From positions 1 to 64,000 of the forward strand of contig NZ_SISF01000026.1 in assembly GCF_004310285.1 (NCBI RefSeq): DNA of 64,000 nucleotides, given 5' to 3'. This document shows positions 44,695-52,430 of the stretch, in pieces; position 1 is the first letter of the stretch, and every line of letters starts with the position of its first letter. A program made the translations under genes and the position numbers. The notes beneath the pieces are model-generated. The model was not told the DNA's origin and did no database searches. It worked only from the letters and a program-made list of their open reading frames with translations. The DNA is from Agrobacterium cavarae (GTDB lineage: Bacteria > Pseudomonadota > Alphaproteobacteria > Rhizobiales > Rhizobiaceae).

Positions 44695-45378
44695 TCAACA
44701 TGTCCGCCGGGGACTAACTGATGTCGAGCAGGTAATGGTCGAGCCCGAAAAACTGAACGTATCGGCGGTGTTGGTATGACTTGAGCTGCCGCTCGCACTT
44801 GTTGTCGCACCGACTGAAGGAGCACCTCTGCTTCCGTTCACGACGCCACCAACTCCCCCTCCAACACCAACTCCCCCTCCGACACCAGCACCAACATCTG
44901 CGCCACTGGCAGACAGCATCAATGTTTCTGTCGTCGCCATGTTGTAGCCAATCAGCACGTCACTCAAGCCGGAGCTGGCAATCCTGCGCGCAATGTCGTC
45001 ACCGCACAGCTTGTCAACCGCCATGATTGCCGTGGCCGCCTGCCCCAAGCCTGATCCGATGGCGGCTGCTTGCGTCGAATTTGCCGAGCGTGCGATCTCG
45101 AGGAGCGCATCAACTGCGGCTGACGGGTCCGTTTCCGTCAGCGCCTTGACTTTACCGCTCAATTGCAGCCCACCGACCGGATTGCTCTTCAGCAGCGCTT
45201 CCGGATTGGACTTAAAATCCGAAAGTTGCTGGCCAGGGAGCTTGTCCGGCAGATTATATGATCCGCCGCAGGCCCCGCCACTTACCGCCGTGGAAGCATT
45301 CTGTGCAACGGCAGGGAAAGAGAATGCCTGCGTGAGGACTGATGCAGATATTCCCAACAACAGCAAAAGACGTTTCAT
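44695..45378 (-). CDS. Exported glycine/valine-rich hypothetical protein
   Basis: A 227-residue protein with signal peptide (LLLLLGISASVLTQAFSFPAVA). The body (residues 55-150) is helical and alanine-rich (DALLEIARSANSTQAAAIGSGLGQAATAIMAVDKLCGDDIARRIASS) and the C-terminal third has GVGGGV repeats, then a Ser/Thr-rich tail ending in Cys. No enzyme motif. ATG at 45378 is chosen because an AGATCTTGG stretch precedes it; ATG at 45393 is possible. It lies between wza-like and wzc-like genes and may be an accessory of the export complex or a surface component. I do not recognise the family. Confidence 0.65.
   Translation of the reverse strand: MKRLLLLLGISASVLTQAFSFPAVAQNASTAVSGGACGGSYNLPDKLPGQQLSDFKSNPEALLKSNPVGGLQLSGKVKALTETDPSAAVDALLEIARSANSTQAAAIGSGLGQAATAIMAVDKLCGDDIARRIASSGLSDVLIGYNMATTETLMLSASGADVGAGVGGGVGVGGGVGGVVNGSRGAPSVGATTSASGSSSHTNTADTFSFSGSTITCSTSVSPRRTC
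44851..44886. repeat. 18-bp tandem repeat (two units)
   Basis: Two adjacent copies of an 18-base unit (AACTCCCCCTCCRACACC; 17 of 18 bases identical) lie inside the exported glycine-rich protein gene, encoding the GVGGGV repeats. The unit is a multiple of three, so changes in copy number would keep the frame. Confidence 0.8.
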
Positions 45379-45440
45379 GTCCAAGATCTCCATGAGCTGA
45401 CAATGGGGGCAAGTTATGGAACTCACTTCTCTGTTAGAGT

Positions 45441-46643
45441 TCATTGGCTGAGATACCGGCCCGCATTTCTGGTTGTAGCGGCGTCTGCGGCCGTCGAGGC
45501 TGCCGCGCCGACAATGCCGGTGATGAGTGTGAGGAACTTGAACAATTCGACCTGGTCGGCGTTTGTGACGTAAAGCACGTCACGATCATGTACGAAGAAT
45601 TTCTTGGCCACGAAGAATGAAGAGGGATCGCGGAAATTGGCGCGATAGATTGTCGGCACCTCCAGAACGTCTGGAGCAAATGCCGAGAGATTCACCTTCA
45701 TCTTTTCGAGGTTTGCGCGATGCTCCAGTCGATACAGCAGCACTTGGCCGGGATCGGCTTGAGAATCGAGAAGTCCCCCGGCCTTGCCCACGGCATCCGA
45801 GAGCAATACATGCTCCTGCTCGAACTTGAACTGCCCGCTGTTGCCAGAAGCCCCGAAGGCGGTGAACGACCGTTGCTCCTGATAGACATAGAGCGTGTCG
45901 TCTGGCGCTACATATATATTTTCTTTCGAGTCATCCACCAAGTTCAAGAAATAGATCGTTGCCTTGGTGCCGCGCCGCTGCAGAGTCACAAACGTCTCAT
46001 AACCTGCATTGGTAATACCCCCGGCGCGCGACAGAATATCGAGCACGCGATCTCCGCCGGAATTGATATTGAGCTTGCCGGGCGACCCAACCTGACCGAT
46101 CACGGTTACCTCGTTAGAGGCTTGACTCGTCACCGAGATAACCACTTGAGGCTCGATGGCCCGTGACGACAGCCTCTTGACGATATCTGCCTGGATCACA
46201 CCCAGCGTGCGACCTTTTGCAAGAACCGCCCCAGCATAAGGGATGGAAATATAGCCTTTTTGATCTACGGTTTGCGAAGGAAGTGTCACATAGTTGCCGG
46301 GCCGAGAACCCGCGTCATTGGGAACAAACAATCCACCCGACTGCGATTCAAATATGGTGATGGACACGGTATCTCCGACGCCGACCATCAGTTCTGGCGG
46401 GCCACTCCGTCCCTTGCCAAAACTTCGCAAAAAAGAGCCCGGACCAGGATCTCCCAAAACAGCAAGAACCTGTTGAGTAAGGTCGACTGACACGTATTTG
46501 AACGCGCTCGTAGCAGTTTCCCTTAAGGATGCCGTGGCTTTGGACGCAACGTCACGCGCGCCCGGGCCGCTGCCTGGAAGCGACGAGCAACTCGAAACGC
46601 CAACGAGCGATAAGACCGAATAACAAAACTGTCTTCGCTTCAT
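45441..46643 (-). CDS. Wza-like polysaccharide export lipoprotein
   Basis: A 400-residue outer-membrane export protein. The N-terminus MKRRQFCYSVLSLVGVSSCSS has a lipoprotein signal (VSSC lipobox). The polysaccharide-export domain begins ELMVGVGDTVSITIFE, and SLBB-type repeats follow (EVTVIGQVGSPGKLNINSGGDRVLDILSRAGG; DAVGKAGGLLDSQADPGQVLLYR). ATG at 46643 has AGGAGC 7 bases upstream; the longer open frame lacks a signal. It would form the outer-membrane channel working with the Wzc-like protein. Confidence 0.9.
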   Translation of the reverse strand: MKRRQFCYSVLSLVGVSSCSSLPGSGPGARDVASKATASLRETATSAFKYVSVDLTQQVLAVLGDPGPGSFLRSFGKGRSGPPELMVGVGDTVSITIFESQSGGLFVPNDAGSRPGNYVTLPSQTVDQKGYISIPYAGAVLAKGRTLGVIQADIVKRLSSRAIEPQVVISVTSQASNEVTVIGQVGSPGKLNINSGGDRVLDILSRAGGITNAGYETFVTLQRRGTKATIYFLNLVDDSKENIYVAPDDTLYVYQEQRSFTAFGASGNSGQFKFEQEHVLLSDAVGKAGGLLDSQADPGQVLLYRLEHRANLEKMKVNLSAFAPDVLEVPTIYRANFRDPSSFFVAKKFFVHDRDVLYVTNADQVELFKFLTLITGIVGAAASTAADAATTRNAGRYLSQ

Positions 46644-46734
46644 GCGAAAGCTCCTATCATTAAGTTGCCCGGGAGCGGCAAGCCGGGGATGGTCCGTGCC
46701 GTTGAGGTGGGTCGCAGAGCTGGATGAGAAAGGG

Positions 46735-48054
46735 TCAATTGCCCGGAGAGACCGGTCGCCCGATGGAATGGTATGAAAAGCCGTGTCTGGTGACTTCTTC
46801 CGGCGTGTAGACATTGCGCAAATCAATGAAGACCGGCTCGGACATCAGCAGGCGAAGCCGCGACCAGTCGAGTGCTCGAAACTGATCCCATTCAGTCACC
46901 AGTGAAATTCCGCAGGCACCTTCCGCAGCCTCATAGGCATTGTCGCAAAACACTACGTTGGGCAGCATTGCGCGCGCTGACTTGACACCCTCGGGATCAT
47001 AAGCGCGTACCGTAGCACCCGCCTCTTCAAGCGCCTTGATAATCGACAGAGACGGCGCCTCGCGCATGTCATCAGTGTTTGGCTTGAAGGTTAACCCAAG
47101 AATTGCAATGGTTTTACCCCGCACGTCACCGTCACAGGCCAGAATGATCTTGCGCGCCATCGCCCGTTTACGTTCATCGTTGACGGTGACGGTCGTCTCG
47201 ATCAGGCGAACGGGGCTACCATGGTCCTGCGCTGTCTTCACCAGTGCCAGCGTGTCCTTCGGAAAGCAGGACCCACCGTAACCGGCGCCAGCATGAAGGA
47301 ACTTTGAACCTATACGTCCATCAGCGCCTATCCCCCGCGCCACGTGCTGTACATTCGCGCCGACACGCTCGCAGAGATCGGCGATCTCGTTGATGAAAGT
47401 GATCTTCATGGCCAAAAATGCGTTGGAGGCATATTTGATCAGTTCTGCGGTCCGTATGTCCGTGAATATTATCGGAGACTTATTGAGGAAGAGGGGCCGG
47501 TAGATTTCCGTAAGGACAGCTTGGGCACGCTCGTCTTGCGTCCCGACCACAATGCGATCAGGCCGCTTGAAATCGGTGATTGCCGCACCTTCACGTAAAA
47601 ATTCAGGATTGGATGCGACGACCACCTCGGCGGCCGGGTTTTCCGAGCGGATGATGCGCTCGACCTCGTCACCGGTACCTACGGGAACCGTCGATTTCGT
47701 TACCACGACTGTGAACCGCTTCACGGATCGAGCTATGTCCCTGGCCGCCCCGTAGACATAGGAGAGATCCGCATGCCCATCACCGTGGCGCGATGGCGTG
47801 CCTACAGCGATAAACACCGCATCTGCACCGTCCAGAGCATCGGAGAGATTATTGCTGAATGAAAGCCGCCCAGCACGCCTGTTATTGGCAACGAGTTCCT
47901 CAAGACCGGGCTCGTAGATTGGAACTCTTCCCGCAAGGAGAGCTTCAATCTTGGACACATCACTTTCTACACAAACAACGTCATGGCCAAAGTCGGCGAA
48001 ACAGACCCCGGAGACCAAACCGACATAGCCCGCACCAATTACCACTATCTTCAA
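46735..48054 (-). CDS. ugd: UDP-glucose 6-dehydrogenase
   Basis: A 439-residue enzyme converting UDP-glucose to UDP-glucuronate. Rossmann start KIVVIGAGYVGLVSG, VPIYEPGLEELV, TKSTVPVGT, SNPEFLREGAAI, then the catalytic Cys263 in GAGYGGSCFPKDT and GLTFKPNTDDMREAPS. The true start is TTG at 48054: the family's first residues begin exactly there and GGAAGAGACG precedes it; the in-frame ATG upstream would add unrelated residues. The 111-base leader contains an ops-like element and hairpins. Presence of ugd predicts glucuronic or other uronic acid in the polymer. Confidence 0.95.
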   Translation of the reverse strand: MKIVVIGAGYVGLVSGVCFADFGHDVVCVESDVSKIEALLAGRVPIYEPGLEELVANNRRAGRLSFSNNLSDALDGADAVFIAVGTPSRHGDGHADLSYVYGAARDIARSVKRFTVVVTKSTVPVGTGDEVERIIRSENPAAEVVVASNPEFLREGAAITDFKRPDRIVVGTQDERAQAVLTEIYRPLFLNKSPIIFTDIRTAELIKYASNAFLAMKITFINEIADLCERVGANVQHVARGIGADGRIGSKFLHAGAGYGGSCFPKDTLALVKTAQDHGSPVRLIETTVTVNDERKRAMARKIILACDGDVRGKTIAILGLTFKPNTDDMREAPSLSIIKALEEAGATVRAYDPEGVKSARAMLPNVVFCDNAYEAAEGACGISLVTEWDQFRALDWSRLRLLMSEPVFIDLRNVYTPEEVTRHGFSYHSIGRPVSPGN

Positions 48055-48069
48055 CGTCTCTCTTCCTTC

Positions 48070-48082
48070 GGAATGATATTCC
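48070..48082. promoter_or_regulatory. Small hairpin in ugd leader
   Basis: A perfect 5-base-pair stem GGAAT/ATTCC with a 3-base loop lies directly between the ops-containing hairpin and the ribosome site of ugd. In the transcript it would sit about 15 bases before the TTG start and could modulate initiation. Confidence 0.35.
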
Positions 48083-48103
48083 GGCGGTTTCCACGCTACC
48101 GCC
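48083..48103 (-). promoter_or_regulatory. ops-like antiterminator recruitment element with hairpin
   Basis: The minus strand, which is the sense strand of the operon, reads GGCGGTAGCGTG at 48092-48103. This is identical over 12 of 12 bases to the ops pause/recruitment element recognised by RfaH in enterobacteria. It continues into GAAACCGCC, so GGCGGT and ACCGCC form a perfect 6-base-pair stem with a 9-base loop. It lies in the untranslated leader of ugd, 63 bases after the stop codon of the NusG-family gene. Function by homology to ops is an inference; the match is seen directly. Confidence 0.75.
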
Positions 48104-48165
48104 ATCCGGGTGAAGCCATGCTCCAACCGGGTTATTTCCCAAACAAATCCCACAGCTGCGGGACC

Positions 48166-48702
48166 CTATGCTTTGATTTCAATCCACTCGCGGGCAACCG
48201 TGGTCCGCACCTGGCTATTCATGAGATCAAGGAGAAGTTCGACACGCCCCCGACCATCCAGGTTTTGCAAAACCCCCAGCGTTCCCGTTAAGGGGCCCTG
48301 CCTCACTCGCACTGTCACACCAGGGAGCAATTCAGCATCGGGAGAGAACAGACCGTCTGGACCGGTCGCTGCTTGCAGGTTTTCGATCACTCTGGTTGGA
48401 ACGCGTTGAGGACCATCAAGCCCCATGACCAACTGATCGACACCGTAAGTCCCATTGACGCTTCGCCATCTGTCACGGGACAGATCCATCAGAAGGAACC
48501 CGTACCGCGGGAACAACCATTCCTTTTGGGTAATATACCGACGGGCATGCCGCTTCGTGACTATGACCTTTGGCAGGAAATGAACGAAACCCTGCTTAGT
48601 GAGATTAGCCTCAGCCAACCCCTCCCCGCGTGCCACAGAGCGAAATACGTACCAGCCTCTTCCGGCGGCCGGCCGCACATTGACATCAATAGGCGTTGTC
48701 AT
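48166..48702 (-). CDS. NusG-family (RfaH-like) specialised transcription antiterminator
   Basis: A 178-residue NusG paralog. Residues 15-115 form the NGN domain: GWYVFRSVARGEGLAEANLTKQGF, KEWLFPRYGFLLMDL, and VNGTYGVDQLVM. Residues 125-178 form a KOW domain: LPGVTVRVRQGPLTGTLGVLQNL. NGN binds RNA polymerase and suppresses pausing; in specialised paralogs it recognises an operon-specific element. The gene is not next to secE or rplK, as nusG would be, but inside the polysaccharide operon, overlapping the end of the initiating transferase gene by 17 bases. The ops-like sequence follows its stop codon, so it is likely to act on the same operon. Confidence 0.9.
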   Translation of the reverse strand: MTTPIDVNVRPAAGRGWYVFRSVARGEGLAEANLTKQGFVHFLPKVIVTKRHARRYITQKEWLFPRYGFLLMDLSRDRWRSVNGTYGVDQLVMGLDGPQRVPTRVIENLQAATGPDGLFSPDAELLPGVTVRVRQGPLTGTLGVLQNLDGRGRVELLLDLMNSQVRTTVAREWIEIKA

Positions 48703-50152
48703 CGCGGAAGACCTTTAAAGCGGTGAGGAAAATAATCTTCGCGTCTAGCCAGATCGACCAATGGTTGATGTACCAGAGGTCATGTTCGATACGAGACCGC
48801 ATGAGTTCGGACGTCTCTGTTGCGCCTCGCAGGCCATTCACCTGAGCCCAGCCGGTGATTCCTGGTTTCACATGATGACGGAACGCATAGTGCTCGATGA
48901 ATCGGTCATAGTAGTCGTCATGAGCCATCGCATGCGGCCTTGGTCCGACAAGCGACATCTCGCCGTTCAGGACGTTGAACAGCTGCGGTAACTCATCGAT
49001 GCTTGTGCGTCGCAGAAAGTGCCCAACCCGTGTGATGCGTGGGTCTTGGCGCTGCGCCTGCGGAATATCGGCGCCATTTTCGGTAACCGTCATGCTTCGG
49101 AATTTCAGGATCTTGAATGGCACCCCGCCGAAACCGCGTCTGTCCTGGCGAAAAAGGATCGGGGAACCCGTTTCGAGCCATATCGCCAAAATAGCCAGAA
49201 GCATCACCGGGCCAAGAGGAACGATCAACGCAGTTGCAGCTACAACGTCTAACGCACGCTTGGCCCACCGCGCACTCAATCCCAATGGGGCGGACTGCAG
49301 TTCGAAGCCGACATCATCCCCTAAGATGATGCGACGATGCTGGCTCAGTCCAACAAACGCTGGATCTGCCAGGAGAACGACCGGCGCTGGCAACGGCCCG
49401 ATTTCCCGCAGAAGGGATGAGATCCGCCCGGCGTCCTGCCACGAGGCCGCCAGCAGGATCTGATCGCAGCACCCTTTCGCCACCGACCGCTGAAGGATGG
49501 CCCGAACGTCACGGCATTGCTCCAGGAATTCAGGAGAAGATACAGGAATGAAATGTCTCTCGACGACTTCGATCCCAGGCGGAGGCACCCAAACAACGTC
49601 AAACTGGGTCGGGTGCGTCTGTAAGGTCACCACATGCACGCGCGCAAACGCGATGGAGCCCTTTTTAAGGCGCACCGCTATGAACCGTGATGCAAGCCCA
49701 TTGACAGCCGTAACTGCAACCAGCCCTGCCAGAGCAAAAGCGGTTAAGCCAAGTCGAGAGTATAGACCGCCACTCCTAACCGTCAAAATCACCAACGCAA
49801 GAAGGAGAACGGCAGCGAGCCACGCTATCGCTGACTTCAAATAGCCAACAGAGACCTTCGTACCCGAAGCTGCTGGAAAGTTCCCGATGCCCACAGAGAC
49901 GAGAACGTAAAACACCATAGAGGCGATCGAGACTTGGCTATAATCGGGGCGAAACGGCGGCTCTCGCCACAGAAGCAAATCTGTCAGTCCACCGCATCCG
50001 ACAATCGCAATGCCGTGCGACAGCATCAAGACATTCGACAAAGCATCCCGCGTGATCCTCCACGTGACGACAGGAAAGGAACTGGACGCCGGGGCCTCAC
50101 TCGCCTCCCCCGCAGCTAGATTGATGTCCGATACATCCAGGTTGCCGCGCAT
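48686..50152 (-). CDS. Initiating phosphoglycosyltransferase (WcaJ/ExoY-type, polyprenyl-P sugar transferase)
   Basis: A 488-residue polytopic enzyme. About four to five N-terminal membrane segments (residues 30-170), a soluble middle domain, then the bacterial sugar-transferase domain: KRALDVVAATALIVPLGPVMLLAILAIWLETGSPILFRQDRRGFGG, FKILKFRSM, RITRVGHFLRRTSIDELPQLFNVLNGEMSLVGPRP (catalytic Asp-Glu in SIDELPQ) and KPGITGWAQVNG. It transfers a sugar-1-phosphate, probably glucose or galactose, to undecaprenyl phosphate and starts the repeat unit. ATG at 50152 is chosen, although the frame is open to 50257. First gene of the minus-strand operon. Confidence 0.92.
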   Translation of the reverse strand: MRGNLDVSDINLAAGEASEAPASSSFPVVTWRITRDALSNVLMLSHGIAIVGCGGLTDLLLWREPPFRPDYSQVSIASMVFYVLVSVGIGNFPAASGTKVSVGYLKSAIAWLAAVLLLALVILTVRSGGLYSRLGLTAFALAGLVAVTAVNGLASRFIAVRLKKGSIAFARVHVVTLQTHPTQFDVVWVPPPGIEVVERHFIPVSSPEFLEQCRDVRAILQRSVAKGCCDQILLAASWQDAGRISSLLREIGPLPAPVVLLADPAFVGLSQHRRIILGDDVGFELQSAPLGLSARWAKRALDVVAATALIVPLGPVMLLAILAIWLETGSPILFRQDRRGFGGVPFKILKFRSMTVTENGADIPQAQRQDPRITRVGHFLRRTSIDELPQLFNVLNGEMSLVGPRPHAMAHDDYYDRFIEHYAFRHHVKPGITGWAQVNGLRGATETSELMRSRIEHDLWYINHWSIWLDAKIIFLTALKVFRDDNAY

Positions 50153-50580
50153 CAATGCATGCCCCAGAAACCCGAAGGCGGCAGAATGATAAGCTGACCC
50201 GAAATCGTTTCCGCTAGATAACTCGGAATGCCAGCGGCGCCCAAGACATCGGAGCACCGAGGCAGAGACCGAAGAGAGAAACCCATCAATTGAGGCGTGG
50301 CGCTGGTTTCGGCAGGCCTCGTCTCATGAGATACACGCGACAAAATTGGTCGATTCTGACCACATGGGGTCGAATGTACTATTTTACAATTCTACGGAAA
50401 CTACGAACTGAAATCATTAACGAATTTTGACGTGCACTACTCCGTCGCCGGCGCGCGACAGAAAGGACCCTTTTTGTCAAGCGCCTCGGCGTGTGAATCA
50501 GCTGGTTAAAAGGATTTTCAGGACAGAAAATTGTCCGCTCGCGCCTCGTCGCCCGTCTTGTTCCGGAAAGTGAGTGTCAA
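50153..50580. promoter_or_regulatory. Divergent region upstream of the polysaccharide operon and first recombinase
   Basis: This 428-base gap separates the divergently transcribed polysaccharide operon and recombinase genes and must hold the main promoter of the operon. The part 50370-50430 is AT-rich (CTATTTTACAATTCTACGG; AAATCATTAACGAATTTTG), which fits a promoter or MucR-type AT-rich binding region. No exact boxes are claimed. A gene-sized frame is not present. Confidence 0.5.
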
Positions 50581-51159
50581 ATGATCGTAGGATACGCGCG
50601 TGTATCAACTGGAGAGCAGAAGATCGACCTTCAAATACAAGCTCTGGAAAGGATGGGATGTGACCAAGTCTTTAGCGATCACGGGCAATCCGGTTCCGAT
50701 TTCGAGCGCGCTGGCCTGGAAGCAGCCTTGGACGCGGTTGTACCAGGTGATATGCTTGTAGTCTGGCGGCTGGATCGGCTCGGACGCTCACTCGTCGGAT
50801 TGGTCGGACTTTTGGAGCAGCTCGGAAAACGTCACGTACATTTCCGATCGCTTAGCGAAAATATCGACACGGCGTCTTCAGGCGGCAAGCTAATGTTTCA
50901 TATGATGGCAGCTCTTGCCGAGTTCGAGCGCTCGCTTATCAGCGAACGGACACGGGCCGGGATGGCGGCCGCGAAGGTCAGGGGTGCACGGCTTGGCCGC
51001 CCGAGCGCACTAACAATGGATCAGATAGTTGGAGCTCAGCACGCAATCGAGCGGCTGCACCGATGTCCTTCAGAGGTTGCGAAAGAGTTGAATGTCTGCC
51101 GAAGAACGCTTAGCCGGCACTTGGGTAAGTTAACAGTTAACTCACTTGCGGAATTGTGA
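50581..51159 (+). CDS. Serine recombinase (resolvase/invertase family), copy 1
   Basis: A 192-residue resolvase/invertase. Catalytic domain: IVGYARVSTGEQ with nucleophile Ser9, VVWRLDRLGRSL with the active-site arginines, and FHMMAALAEFERSLISERTRAGMAAAKVRG, the long helix E. The C-terminal helix-turn-helix (PSEVAKELNVCRRTLSRHLGKL) binds DNA. Size and layout match Tn3-type resolvases and DNA invertases. It is transcribed away from the polysaccharide operon. No transposase gene is adjacent, so it is not obviously part of an intact transposon; it may act as an invertase or resolvase on nearby sites. Confidence 0.92.
   Translation: MIVGYARVSTGEQKIDLQIQALERMGCDQVFSDHGQSGSDFERAGLEAALDAVVPGDMLVVWRLDRLGRSLVGLVGLLEQLGKRHVHFRSLSENIDTASSGGKLMFHMMAALAEFERSLISERTRAGMAAAKVRGARLGRPSALTMDQIVGAQHAIERLHRCPSEVAKELNVCRRTLSRHLGKLTVNSLAEL
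51145..51158. repeat. 14-bp direct repeat, copy 1
   Basis: CTTGCGGAATTGTG occurs here, at the very 3' end of the first recombinase gene, and again at 51319-51332 in the gap before the second recombinase gene, in the same orientation. Here it is embedded in CTCAC...GTGAG, an inverted-repeat frame. Confidence 0.7.
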
Positions 51160-51318
51160 GGGTTCTCTGCTGTGTAGCGGGAGGAAACAAAGGTTTCCGC
51201 CACAACAACTTGGAATTTTCGCGATCTGGGATTGTTATTTAAGGAGAAAAGTACAACGGAAGAGGGATAAACGCGACCACTAAAGTTTTAACACACAACT
51301 CCAACCAATATTAATCGG

Positions 51319-51332
51319 CTTGCGGAATTGTG
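51319..51332. repeat. 14-bp direct repeat, copy 2
   Basis: Second copy of CTTGCGGAATTGTG, 174 bases from the first. The preceding codon-like context (AAT CGG CTT GCG GAA TTG) parallels the last codons of recombinase 1 (AAC TCA CTT GCG GAA TTG), so this may be the tail of a lost third recombinase copy rather than a recombination site. Confidence 0.65.
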
Positions 51333-51478
51333 CCCGCCGCAGCGGTATTACGGTACCTGGCCCCGCTTCATGCAGCAATGACAAAAAGGGAGCGTGGAAC
51401 GTGGCAACCAAGCCGTTGCGTGGGCGAACAGAGTAAGATTTCGTCCTCAAGCTTAATATGGTGATGGACAAATATTTT

Positions 51479-52165
51479 ATGATAGTTGGGTACGCACGCG
51501 TTTCGACGGAGGAACAAAAACTTGATCTCCAGCTTACAGCGCTTCGAGGCGCCGGGTGCAATCGGATCTACGAAGATCAAGGTCGGTCAGGCTACAGTTT
51601 TGCTCGAGAGGGTCTGGAAGCCGCTCTTGAAAGTCTAACGCCAGGCGGTACACTTGTGGTTTGGCGTTTGGATCGCCTCGGTCGTTCATTATCCGGACTT
51701 GTGCAGTTAATTGATCAACTTGGAAAGCGACAAGTCCATTTCCGTTCAGTGATGGAAAACATTGACACCACCTCACCGGGCGGTCGTTTAATGTTCCATA
51801 TGATGGCAGCACTAGCAGAATTCGAGCGGGCAGTTATAGTGGAGAGGACGCGGGCGGGCTTGGCGGAAGCAAGGGCCCGGGGAAGCGTAATAGGACGACC
51901 GAAAGCCATGGACGAGGATCGCGTTCGTGACGCCTGTCACGCCGTGCATTTCGAGGGCCGTTGTATGCGAGAAGTCGCCGGACAGTCCGGCGTATCGATC
52001 CGCACTCTCCAGCGCTACCTGAAACGCACGTATCGCGTCTCCAAGCCTAGTGTGCCGCCTTTGCCTTCGCACCCAGGAGATCTAGCCACTCAGGACCGAT
52101 ACGGGTACCTCCCGTCCGAGCCACCGATCGATGACCGGGCTCCGGAAACCAGCGTGAACTCGTGA
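51479..52165 (+). CDS. Serine recombinase (resolvase/invertase family), copy 2
   Basis: A 228-residue recombinase starting at ATG 51479 (an upstream ATG at 51458 would add 7 residues). It has the same architecture as copy 1: IVGYARVSTEEQ with Ser9, VVWRLDRLGRSLSGLVQLIDQLGKRQVHFRS, FHMMAALAEFERAVIVERTRAGLAEARARG and a C-terminal HTH (MREVAGQSGVSIRTLQRYLKR). It carries an extra ~35-residue polar tail absent from copy 1. The two copies are related but clearly diverged, so this is not a recent tandem duplication. Confidence 0.92.
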   Translation: MIVGYARVSTEEQKLDLQLTALRGAGCNRIYEDQGRSGYSFAREGLEAALESLTPGGTLVVWRLDRLGRSLSGLVQLIDQLGKRQVHFRSVMENIDTTSPGGRLMFHMMAALAEFERAVIVERTRAGLAEARARGSVIGRPKAMDEDRVRDACHAVHFEGRCMREVAGQSGVSIRTLQRYLKRTYRVSKPSVPPLPSHPGDLATQDRYGYLPSEPPIDDRAPETSVNS

Positions 52166-52253
52166 TAGGTTTCGCAGTGACGAATCTGCCGCCCGCGTGC
52201 TGCACCGTTCCGATGACGGTGCCGCCGACGGCTTCATCGTCTTACTACTGGGT

Positions 52254-52271
52254 CGTCGCTGAAGAGCGACG
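52254..52271. terminator. Hairpin downstream of recombinase 2
   Basis: A perfect 7-base-pair stem CGTCGCT/AGCGACG with a GAAG tetraloop lies about 90 bases after the recombinase stop. It lacks a following T-run, so it is a structured 3' element or weak terminator rather than a canonical one. It could also be a dyad recognised by a recombinase. Confidence 0.35.
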
Positions 52272-52430
52272 CATCCTCCCTACTAACACCGGGTCCGGGA
52301 TTGGCGGACCTATCGACCGCATAGCCATAGTCCTCTGAAGCAAAACCGAGGCTAAGCGAAATTGGGCCGCGCCCGATTATTGACTTCCCCTGGGAGCCGA
52401 CCCGGTATTTCCACCGAGAAGCGACCCGCC

